Below are positions 45,593 through 55,172 of a DNA stretch of 64,000 nt, piece after piece (position 1 is the first letter of the stretch; each line of letters opens with the position of its first letter). Source of the DNA: Zopfochytrium polystomum (taxonomy: Eukaryota; Chytridiomycota; Chytridiomycetes; Chytridiales; Chytridiaceae); the NCBI GenBank assembly GCA_025765615.1, contig JAIVFJ010000033.1, positions 1 through 64,000 of the forward strand, given 5' to 3'. The position numbers and the translations under genes are program-made. Under the pieces are notes generated by a model. The model ran no database searches and was not told the origin of the DNA. It was given only the letters and a program-made list of their open reading frames with translations.

Positions 45593-47110
45593 TCATACTT
45601 TACTGTGAGACGCGTTCCACTTGACGCAGTCTTCAAACTTTACTCCAGATCCACCAAATATATCCAACGCACTAGAACAAACAAAAGAAAACAGTTCACC
45701 GCAGGGTATTGACGAAGATCAGCACAAAAAACCAGTCGCCAAATCGTCCAGCGACATGAAAAAAAAAAAAAAAAATACAAATAAATATGGCGTACCTCCC
45801 AAACGTCAGATCGACCGAACCTCCGGACAGCCGCTCCACGAGGCTGAGGTCCCCAATTTCTGGAATGATAAATTTAATTCCTTAAGGCCACAGAACATAC
45901 GACACCTATTGAAAGACCAAGGGGGAGTGTACCTTTACCGCCGCCAGCATATGTCACCGGTATCTTGCACCACTGGCCCAGCCTTTCGACGAGTCGCTCG
46001 TCGATGCCGCGGCAGAGGCCTTCGACATCAGCCGCATGGACGAGCAGTTCACTAGCCGCGTGGGTGTGATTTTTGTGGTTCGAAATGAAGAAGAAGAAAA
46101 AAATAAGATGCTTTCCAGATTACGGCTTTGACGGACGCACGAGACGACAAGATCATACCTGCAGTGGTCCTCCAAACTGCGAATGGACTCTGGTGTGGGA
46201 GGAAGCTTCATTGGTGATAGTCAAACGACATACCTTTCAAGGAACTGGACTCACCCTCTTCGACCTGCATGTCCGTCAGCGTTTGCCACTTGTTCATCGC
46301 CACGATCCATTTCCCGTCCTTGACTTTGCAGCTGCAAGCGCGCAACCCCCAGAGCAAGATGACCATCGATTCAAATGTAAGAGTCAAAAGTCCGTTATCA
46401 CTAACCAAGCTGAGTCCAATTTCACCTAACGTCCACGACAAGCTTCTCCCGCCCGACGCGCTCGCACAACCTCCGCAATCGGTCATCGGAGAACTTGGCG
46501 TCCGGAAACAGCCAGCTGGTGACAATCACCTTGATTCAATTTTCAAGATCGGCCGGAAACCGGGGAGGTTGTCAGCACCGAAATCGCAAGGGAGCAAACA
46601 CCCTTCCCCCCGCTCCACTAACAACAATTCCCTCCCCCCCAAAAGACCTGCTTCGCGCCAGCGTCCAGCCAGCTCTCGGCGTTGTCGATCGTAACGCCGC
46701 CCCCGAGCTGCAAGCCGTCGGGCCACGCGCTCAGCGCCTCGCGCGCGGCGTCGTCGTTCCGCGGGCCGAGCTTGATAACGTGCGCGCCGTGGAGGGAGTG
46801 CGTTCGGTAGAGGTTTGCGTAGTACGCCGGCGACTCGCTGCGGCGTTGCGGGAGGGTGGAGGAGGAACAGAATTCAGTGACCCCCGAAACCTCTGCTATG
46901 CTAACACGGCCGCCTCGCCGCCCCTCTCACTCACGACGAAACAAAGTTCGTTCGCAGCGCCGCCGCCGCGGCGCGATCGTCACCATCGCTGATACCGCTG
47001 CTACTGCCGCTGCTGCTTGCGCCGCCTGCAGGGTCGTCTCTTAGGGAAGCGCCGACGATCTGCTTGACCTGGCCGTCGTGCAGGTCGATGCAGGGGCGAA
47101 AGAGGGTCAT
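45593..47110 (-). CDS. HIS6: phosphoribosylformimino-5-aminoimidazole carboxamide ribotide isomerase (His6)
   Basis: Histidine biosynthesis, fourth step: Amadori isomerisation of ProFAR to PRFAR in the cytosol. Eight exons rebuild the eukaryotic His6: [138 protein letters not shown] and [16 protein letters not shown]. Introns: 46838-46934, 46530-46647, 46332-46435, 46190-46254, 46052-46158, 45860-45938 and 45672-45795, all GT...AG and phase-consistent. A Gly/Ser/Asp-rich insert follows the first conserved block. No frame break is needed. The catalytic Asp of CIDLHDG is present, as is the second Asp in HAADVEG. Confidence 0.93.
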
Positions 47111-47797
47111 GGTGGGGGGTTGATCTTTTCTATCTGACAAGGTCTGTTTCCCCAAACAATAATGAGCGGAGTTTGTTTGGAACAGAAGTGCTCGCTCACT
47201 CCGAACTGCCGTGCAATGAAACAGCCAACCAGGTCGTGACTTGCAGGAGGAGGCCGCGATGCCTAACTGTAGTGCTTCCGTGAGAAGAGAAATAGTGCTT
47301 CCGTGAGAAGAGAAACGAGGCGCGGAGGGAATGAGGCGCCACAGTGGGCCGGGGGGCCACAGTGCCGGGCGGATAATACGCTTGTATGTTTTAGGGCCAC
47401 GCGCTTCTTCCCGACAGCCCCGACCTGGCTCCCCAATGACAGCAACGATTGTCTGCAGCTGACGCACGTGCAACTGTATACTTTTATCTACATACCTTGC
47501 ACATAGCGAGTCGGGCGAGTTGACTTTCTGGCTTACTCGAACAAAGCTGGTAGACTTCGATGACCCAGCATTATTCACTAATTTTTTTCCCCCTCCCGGC
47601 AGAATCCAGCACACAGGCTCCGCCGTCCGACTTTGCCCAACGTTGGTAGTGTGGATGAATCATGGCGTGATGCCCACTGTGGATATGTGGGAGTGAGATT
47701 TTGCAATCAATCAAGTGTCTGGCAAGCTTCGGCAAAATCATCGACCGCCAGCAGCCGCAGCAAGATCTCAACATCTTGATCGATTGAAAAAGCTACG
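47111..47797. other. divergent intergenic region between HIS6 and acyltransferase 2
   Basis: I see no gene. It contains a perfect 23-bp tandem duplication (47270-47315) and must hold the promoters of both flanking genes. Confidence 0.45.
47270..47315. repeat. 23-bp direct tandem repeat, two copies
   Basis: The unit TAGTGCTTCCGTGAGAAGAG plus AAA occurs at 47270-47292 and again at 47293-47315 without mismatch. It may be a recent slippage event or a duplicated regulatory site in the HIS6 upstream region. Confidence 0.85.
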
Positions 47798-49362
47798 ATG
47801 CCCGACTCCGGCAGCAGCAACAACCTCGACGGCGACGACGCCCTCCTGATCGACTGGGTCGCCTCTACCGTCTCGCCAGCGAAGCACGCCGGCGTCGCCG
47901 ATTGTCGCCTGCCGCCAATACAAGAAATGACGACAACGACGCGGCATGGCCGACGAAAGCCCCCGATCACATAGACCTCACCTCCATCGACAGGCTCAGT
48001 CGCCACATGTTCGACAACCTCGTCTGGGTCTTTGACGCCCCGCTCGACACCGACAACATGAAGGCCGCCCTGGCCCTGGCGCTAGCACGCTTCCCCACCT
48101 TCGCCGCCCGCGTCACTCCCGAGTTCGACCGCCTGTCGTTCACCGGCGACCTCGGCGTCGCCGTGCTGTCGGCCACCGCCACCAAGCCCGTCGACGCATT
48201 TTATCCCGTCGGCGGTGTCGACGCCGTCAAAAGTTCCCCGGTCCGCCAGGCCAGAACGGCGGGGAACGTCGCGGCCGCCATTTTCGCAAAGGTGCCGGCA
48301 AACCAGTTTGATTTGGCCGACGGCAAACCGCTTGTGACGCTGGTGTTGGTCGACATCCCCCTCTCGGACGCGTTCGCCGTCGGCGTCAGCTTTAGCCACA
48401 TGATCGCGGACGCCGGATCGATGGCGGCGTTCATGGCCGAGTGGGCAAAGTGGAGCCGGTTTCTCGCGACGACCCCCGCGGAACAGGTGTCGCCCCCGCT
48501 GGGTTTGTTCCCGCATGTCAACGACGTCTTCAAAGAGTACGCCGCCGACACTCCAGCGGACCCGGTGGCCTTTGCGATCATGGACGCCTCGTTCTTCGCC
48601 AAGCCGTCGGCGCCAGAGGACGAGCCGGGATCGGCAGCGACGTGGTCGGCCGGCGCGTCCCCGGTTTCCGTCGAGGTGTTCACCTTCACCAACTTGCAGC
48701 TCTCGACCCTCAAAGCGCGGATCCACCAAACCCTCAAAGACCTCGGCTCCCTCCCGTCCGGCGACGGCGACGACCCGTCGCCGCCCCCGTCTACCGACGA
48801 CTGTCTTACGGCGCTCGTCTTCTCAGTCTTTGGCCGCCTCCCGACGCGCGACGCCACCGCCCGGCGCCGGCTGCACCGCCCCATGAACCTCCGCGCGCGC
48901 CTGCGCCTCCGCCCCGACGTCCCGGGCAACCTGATCCTCAACACCGTGACCGCCGCGACGCCCGGCGTCGACGACGTTGCGCAGCTCGCTGCCCAGCTGC
49001 GCCGCGTGCTGCGCGAGACCCCCGTCGACACAGAGCTGCGGTACCTGCTGGACCACCTCCGCGACGACCTGTTCTACGGATCGGACGTCACCACTGATAT
49101 GGTGCTGTCGTCCTGGCGCGCGTTTGACTTTGAGCAGGGCGTCGCGTTTGCGCGGGCCGGACGCGGTGGGGGGTTGGGGGCCGAGGGGGTGATGGTGCCG
49201 ACGACGTTCTTTAATATGGAGGCGGTCGGCGGCGCGCCGTGCATTGGCCAGCTCGTGGCGGCGGGCGACGGCGGGATCAGGTTGCAGATGAGCCTGCTCA
49301 GGGAGGAGATGGACCACTTCCGCGAGGCGATCCTCAAGCACATGAAGGAGCTGGACGCGTAG
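47798..49362 (+). CDS. HxxxD-type (BAHD/transferase family) acyltransferase 2
   Basis: Paralogue of the gene at 32361-34028. The N-terminal part (MPDSGSSNNLDGDDALLIDW, then STVSPAKHAG) begins at ATG 47798. One missing C in the C5 run at about 47962 is needed to reach the main frame, which then runs open for over 460 codons. The active site HMIAD lies in VGVSFSHMIADAGSMAAFMA (about 48384). STDDCLTALVFSVFGRLP, RPMNLRARLRLRPDVPGNLI and VLSSWRAFDFEQG match copy 1 point for point. It ends ILKHMKELDA. The likely role is acyl-CoA-dependent O- or N-acylation of a small molecule. The two copies have kept the motifs but differ widely elsewhere, suggesting different substrates. Confidence 0.82.
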
Positions 49363-50826
49363 GCATTTGAATCGTCGAGACTTTGTTTTTCTCTTTGTTT
49401 TGTTATCCTGGCTTTTGGTTGAGACTATGTGTTTCGGCAATAGATGGAGAATCTGCTGACCCAAGCCTTACCAGTCAGGCCCGATGCGCATCTGCTTACT
49501 CCAGAGCGAGGAGGAGTTTAAACCACTTGAGCACTTGATCGTTGTGATATCACTATGTTCTCACGTTTATCCTTTAAATACACAACATGAGTACTTGATG
49601 GAAGGCTCTCGCATTAACAAGCTTTAGACAAATTGCGTTTACCTCCAAACCGACCGCGATGAGTGTGGATCGAGAATCAACTTTACTTCATAAGAGAAAG
49701 GCGATGTTTGATCGAACAGGCGAATGAACCGTTCGGAGGCTCGTGAAGTGCCTTCCGAAAAAGAAAGTACGAAGAACTCCTTTGTCTAGATCTTTCCGGG
49801 AAGCTCCGCAGTTCCGCAGCCCCTTTGATCCATCCTCACTTTCCCTAATGTAACAAAGTCCCCCGCCTCCTTTACCCCCACACCCAGCCCCCCTCCTCCC
49901 TCTAGGCCAATGAAAGCGATCTTGAAGCGGCTGTATGGGTTTTACGGCGTTACAATTTCCGAGCTCAGTTGACGCGACCATGTCCGATCACCAGACACAC
50001 TCAGTCGCAGTCTGTTGAGCTCACGCGTTGGAACCCCCGGGGATAAGCGATCCTCCGCTTGGTTGACGAACAAAAATGGCTCAAATGCTAGCCTAGGCTG
50101 GGACCAACGGACGGGTACAGACGGCTTATTACCCTTTGCGAGTGAACATCTGGTTGGTACCTTCGAATCTCAGTCTCTGACTTCCCCATCCCGGACAACT
50201 TCATTAATGTGATTCTGGTACCAAATGCAGCGGGTGATGCTTGTCCCCCTCCAGCCACGACCCCGCTCTTCGTTCCCACGGTGTTGTTTCGCAAATCCGC
50301 CGCCCCCATCCTCGTCCTCGCGCCCGGCGCCGTCGGTGATCACTTGGCAGATAGATGGTCAGCTCTGCTCCTGCTCCCCCCACGCCATCGATCGTAGTTC
50401 CTTGGGCAGTGGCCAGCCCGGGTCACTTTCCCGCAGTTTAGTTCAAGCCCCGCGTCGCGCTGAAAGGAGAAAGGGCAAGTTAGATGAACTGTCCGCCAAA
50501 AACTCCGACTCTTACGTCACTAAAAAAGAAAGCGTACGACAACGAAACCGAAGAGAGGAAGAGAGAAACAAACACGCAAAATCAGAACAAAAAAACAAAA
50601 CAAAGACGATATGGATTTGATTAAGACTTTCCAAATGAAAGGAAAAGTGAAACCAAGTAATAAGAAGACACAGAGAGATGCGACAAGCGAATTTAAAATG
50701 TATTTCATTATTTGTAACTGAGCTGATAGATAACCCTGAAGTTTATTGCACACGAAGAAAAAAATTTAAAAATAAGACACCGAAGGTAAAAAACAGCCCA
50801 AGCCGTTGATTTGAAGCACAAATTGC
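49363..50826. other. intergenic, no gene seen
   Basis: About 1.46 kb without a recognisable coding or RNA gene. Open frames (minus 49688-49981, plus 50225-50620) are short, with no motif. The right half (50500-50820) is A-rich and probably the 3' flank of the SR-rich gene. Confidence 0.4.
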
Positions 50827-53479
50827 TTATTCATCATCAACAGTATCAGGCGCTGCCGCATAAATCTCAAACAGCTTCTTCTGGAGCGCTTCCAGGTCCG
50901 ACTGCGTCACCAAAAACAAATCTTTTGCCCACTTGGCCTCGCCAGCCCCGCTCTCAGACTCTGAGGCCTTGAGCAGTTCCGCAAAAACAGCCCTGGTTCT
51001 GGGCAGCGCCACCAGCTGCTCGGAACCAGGACTGGTTTCCCCACTCAGTAGAGACTTTAGGGACTCTGTGACTGATGCCCAGGCTGAGCTTAGCGCTGTG
51101 TCAACGCTGCTCAAAGTGCTGTCACTCCTGAGAGGATCCCACACTTGCAGTTGCTTCTCTGTCCTACTCAGTCCTTCAGCCAGCTTGCTGATACCTGCGC
51201 AGGATGCACCAGTTTGCCATGTCGGAGTGCTTCCATAAAGAAGGTCCTGTAGGTGAGAGGGTAGCATCTCGCAATACATGGTTGCTGATCGCAGCTTAAC
51301 CTCTGCCATAGCCAGACTCATCAGGTAGTCCTGAATGACTTGATCTGGATGCACTACTGCTGGCAAGCTTGTCTGGACACTGTGAATAAGGTTGTCCAGC
51401 TCTGCTTGGACAGTCGACACTGCTGGGTCAATATTAGCCTCTGCGTCTGTGCTTGTGATAAAAGCCTTCTCTAGATCAGCCACCTGAGCCTGCAGGTCTG
51501 CTAGCCGATCCTCTACTGATTGCACTCCGAGTGGGAGAAGACTGAGTCCATGTTGCTGCTGCTCCAGTGCTGACGATGACAAAAGGCTTGATGAAAGAGA
51601 TGAGTTTATCAACTGTTTTAGGCTTGATCTTGGCAGGTCCTTCAGAGTGCCATTAGTTTCAGGATTGCTTCTTTGTGGTGCAGACCCAGAAGAGTGGAAT
51701 AGAGTATGGTATGCTTCTTCCAGTAGGTTATCTGCCTCATCATCAGCATTAACAATGAGCTCCAAACAATTGCTGTTCAGCTTCTTCAACCATCCCATTC
51801 TAAGGTTTACTTGTGCTGCAAAGTTTGACTGTGAGAGGGACTCGCGGTAAGCTACTTCCTCTCGTAACAGGTCCATCCGTTGCTGAATCATCAGTTTCAA
51901 CGGGGCTGAGGTCCATGGGCCATCCACAGTGGGGAGCAGATGTTGGACCACAGAGACTGCTTTTGCCAGAGCAACACCATCATGGTGAAGTGCTGCATTC
52001 TGATTCCACGTGCGATTCTCCGCTTCCTCTGATTTCGGCATTGCTCTCCCCCCTGACGCCTCGCCGTTCTCCGAGAAGGTCACCGTCGAGATGCTGCGCT
52101 CCTTTAGTGGCGGCTCCCTGACGCGATGCAAGGTTTCTGAAACTGTCGACGTCGCGCTCCGGCGGAATTTCGGCGGCGGCGGCTCCCTGCTCACGTCGGG
52201 TTTCGGTCCGTCTCGAGGACCCGGTGCACCTTTTTCCCGCAGCGGACCCGGTGGCGGCCGCTTCCGCCTCGGCCTCCCGTTCGATTCGGACGACGAGTAC
52301 AAGCTGTACCTACTGTCGCTGTCCGAGTTGTACGACGACCCGGAAGACGACAGGGACGGCGACGAGCTGAAACGTTTCAACCGCCGCCGGCCGTCGCTCC
52401 GAACGTCGTTCGGATGGCCGTGCGCGGGTTTCGCCGGACGCCCGTTGTCGTGCCGCCCCACTTCCGACCGCACGCTGTGCGGGCGACCCCTCTCTGCGAT
52501 CGGGATCGGCCCCTTGCCGTCCGGCGAAGTCTGGCGTTGCAGCGGCGTTCGCGACCTCGCGCCGTCCGACCGCCTTGCGTCGAACAGCGGTCTTGTTGGC
52601 GGAGAGCGCGGCCGCGACGACGACGAAGCGCGTCCGTACAATGACCCCGAATCGGCAGAGCGATGGCTCGCGGAATTGTAGAACGCTTCTTTCGTCCATG
52701 GCTTTTCCCTTGGTCGATCGTCCAAATAGTCTCGCGAATTTCGATGCGATCTACTTGCACCTAGCCCCTCACGGTCGTACCGGTGGTCGGCAGGATTGGC
52801 GTAGGACCGCGCCGATGCGATTGAGTCGGATCGGGACGAGAGGTTGCTAGATCGCCGCTCTCGGACAAGAGGGGAGGGAGATCGGCGGGACGAGAACGAG
52901 CTTCGGTAGACGGGGGACGGCGGTCGGCGCGAGTAAGGGAGATCTCTCGGTCGGGGTGGAGGAGAGCGATCGCCGTTCCGAGGATCTAGGCGAGGTCTTG
53001 TGTCGTGGCGATGGTGGTATCGTGTCTCCTGCTGCGTGTGTGGTCTGTGCTCGTCGAAGGAGTCGCGGGATCGCTTCATGGTGGTCGCTGTGGATGGAAA
53101 CACTCGCTGCTCTATATTGCCACTCATACAGTACTTCCTTGTCATCATCATTCAACCGATGAGCCCTTCCTCCTCCTCGTCGGCTCTGTGAAGAGGAAGA
53201 GGGAAGTTAGTATTATAACACACACTGTTTTCGGGGCAACAAGAAATAAAGGAAAATATTCTGTAGCGCGTACCCTCCCAAGTTGACAACCAGTTGCTTC
53301 CGAGGTACCTTTCCAAAGCCGGTCATCGCCGTTTTCCCTGCGGAAGTGGGCCTCGTCTTTCCCCCAACATTTTGGCGAACCAGCGGAGAGGCGCCCCCCC
53401 TCATGCTCGTGGATGCAATGGTGGGAGTCCCTGGCCGTCCCAGTGGCTTACTGCTGGTCATCGAGTCCGTCGACCCCAT
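50827..53479 (-). CDS. SR/RS-rich nuclear-type protein with C-terminal coiled coil
   Basis: Exon 1 (53274-53479) encodes MGSTDSMTSSKPLGRPGTP and QLVVNLG. Intron 53088-53273 (GTACGC...CCACAG) joins it in phase to ATTMKRSRDSFDEHRPH and an uninterrupted last exon. The first half is rich in Arg, Ser, Pro and Asp, with many RS, SR and SP pairs (SSRRSPSPLVRERRSS), like splicing-associated or phospho-regulated disordered domains. The second half is helical, with LREEVAYRESLSQSNFAAQV, VEDRLADLQAQVADLEKAFI and the end EIYAAAPDTVDDE. The product is about 819 residues. I do not recognise the family. The 2.26-kb last exon has no frame break. A second 3' splice site in the same intron (CTTCACAG at about 53190) would give an 80-residue protein ending KGSSVE. 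Confidence 0.65.
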
Positions 53480-53571
53480 TTCTTGGGTTGCAAGTTGAGA
53501 GACTATAACGTTGCAAAATATTGAGTTGCCACAGCATGGAATGTCAGTGATGCTTGAAACTCTCAGTGACG

Positions 53572-54411
53572 TTAGAAAAACAACCTGGGCGTGGTCTCTT
53601 TCCTCCTTGGTCTTTCACTGGGGATGCCTATGATGAAAAATAAGTGGAGCTCACCGTCACCAGGCAACTTGCCTTCCGCCGCTCTAGGGGACGACGAGTT
53701 AATTATTTCACTCTCAACCCTGAACTCACTCTTCTTTTCTACGATATCGTCCACATCAGAGTCATTCAAAGCCGGTGATGATGATGCGCTCGCCGCTACC
53801 CTGATTTTCCGGTATCGTCGTAGCTTAGCAGTGTTGAGCTGTGCTCACCAAAGCAATCAAAGCCAAATTACTTTCGGACTGTGCGGACTGCTCGACGGCC
53901 AAGCCCCATGCAATTTTCCAGGTGTGGAGCATACCGGTTCGACGGGTACGCTCGGTTGCATTGATGGCACTTGAGCTTTTCGACAGTTTGTGAGTTTTGC
54001 ACTGCAGGGTTCCCAAATATATCGGCTCCATGCTTGGTCGCTGGGAAGGCACAGAGCGTAAACAACCACAGCCGACGCAATATGCGAAAGGTACAAACCG
54101 TAGCACCGACAGCTGATTCAGCGAGAGTGGAAGAAAGCAGGGTGTTTCAGTCGTTGCAATACGGTGGAAAACGAAACAAGCGTTGGTCGCTTACTATGTT
54201 TGGCATATTTGGCACACTGATCGGACCTGCTTGTCCTCTCTGTGCGCTTCAAAGATGACATCCAAGAGGCACTGCTCCAAGATGTCTCCGAATGTTAGAT
54301 CAACCTGTGTTGGCGATCGATCGTGCCTCAGCGGGTCAGTTTGAGCAGATGCATGCTTCTCGTGTGGCTAACCGTTGGCGAGATGGGGGCGGTTTGTTGT
54401 GGCAGTGCCAT
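53572..54411 (-). CDS. SGF11: SAGA deubiquitination-module subunit Sgf11-like
   Basis: The start ATG 54411 gives MALPQQTAPISPT. Intron 54305-54372 leads in phase 0 to the amphipathic helix VDLTFGDILEQCLLDVIFEA-HRE, the part of Sgf11 that docks onto Sus1/Sgf73 in yeast. After one or two further introns (details unresolved between about 54200 and 54035) comes HGADIFGNPAVQNSQ and the single Sgf11 zinc finger KCHQCNRAYPSNRYAPHLEN-CMGLGRRA (two Cys, His, Cys), which binds the nucleosome acidic patch. The C-terminal exon is Ser/Asp-rich (ASASSSPALNDSDVDDIVEK) and basic at the end (RPRRKETTPRLFF), stopping at 53572. It lies between two same-strand genes with gaps of 93 and 325 bp. The zinc-finger signature makes the family call good; the middle exons are uncertain. 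Confidence 0.75.
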
Positions 54412-54735
54412 TCCCGCTCACAATTCTGCGAAACGGTTCGGAGCTTGGACCCGGTTGCAGTCTACCCGATCACGGCAGTTTGCCGATCAGGCTGCCTAGA
54501 AGCACTAGCAAATTTTCGATCGTAACAAGGAGACCGTCGGCGTTGGCTTGTTTGTATTTCCACCTTTTTGCTGGCCCATGAAATGTTCATTCCCTGTGCA
54601 CCGATCCATCACCAACACACTGCCCATCTAACCGTACTCCTCGCCTCCCATAACGACTAAATGCGCAGAACGGGGGCCCCGAGATCACCCAATTAAAAGT
54701 GGGCCGGAAAGCAGCTTTCACAGTCGGATAGGTCC

Positions 54736-55047
54736 TTAAACTAGCTGCAGCTTGCTTATGGGTACAACGGTCACCAAGATGTCACTATCCGCCGTCGGAT
54801 CCTTGATGTCAGCGAATTCGACTGTATAAGCAAAACCAGATCAACCTCATTAGCTCTGGCTTCAGATGCTTCTTCCCACCACTCAGGCAGCCGTCCTCTA
54901 CGTGTGGATCCCTGACTCACCCATGACGTTGTTCTCGTCGATAGCGTCCACGATAACGCCCGCGTCTCCCGCGACGAGGCCCTGCTCCAGATCGTCCTCC
55001 AGAAGCTGCACGGACGCTCCCTCCACAAAACCCATCTCGGCAACCAT
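54736..55047 (-). CDS. DUF4926-like small protein
   Basis: Two exons (54921-55047 and 54736-54821, intron 54822-54920 GTGAGT...ACAG) encode 70 residues, MVAEMGFVEGASVQLLEDDL to VPISKLQLV. The layout xVxLLEDDLxxGLxAGDxGxIVDxx, then VEFAD, then VTVVPISKLxxV matches the DUF4926 family, small SH3-like beta barrels known mainly from bacteria. The function is unknown. The intron shows it is a genuine eukaryotic gene here. It is divergent from polymerase kappa, the two ATGs being 125 bp apart. Confidence 0.7.
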
Positions 55048-55172
55048 AGCGGTCAATCGGAGATCTGCGGAGTGAGATCTCGTGCGGTTTGCAGCTGGGC
55101 CACGACCCCAAATCCGAGTCCGCGGGATGTATGTTGAATTGGGAAGAAAAGGCAGACACAATCCACCTTGAC
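55048..55172. promoter_or_regulatory. short bidirectional promoter interval (DUF4926 / polymerase kappa)
   Basis: Only 125 bp separates the two divergent start codons, so promoter elements must be shared or overlap the coding starts. No clear TATA element is visible. The polymerase frame is open upstream to 55089 and could begin at 55131. Confidence 0.5.

Noticed and set aside
8868..47962. Programmed ribosomal frameshifting as the general explanation for broken genes
   Set aside because: Breaks occur in both directions, at different sequences, mostly at homopolymers, and are absent from several long genes; consensus error is simpler. Kept only as a low-interest check.
50010..50200. Possible tRNA-like stretch (GGTACCTTCGAATCTCAG)
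   Set aside because: A TTCGAAT resembling a T-loop is present, but no acceptor stem, D-arm or anticodon arm can be formed around it.
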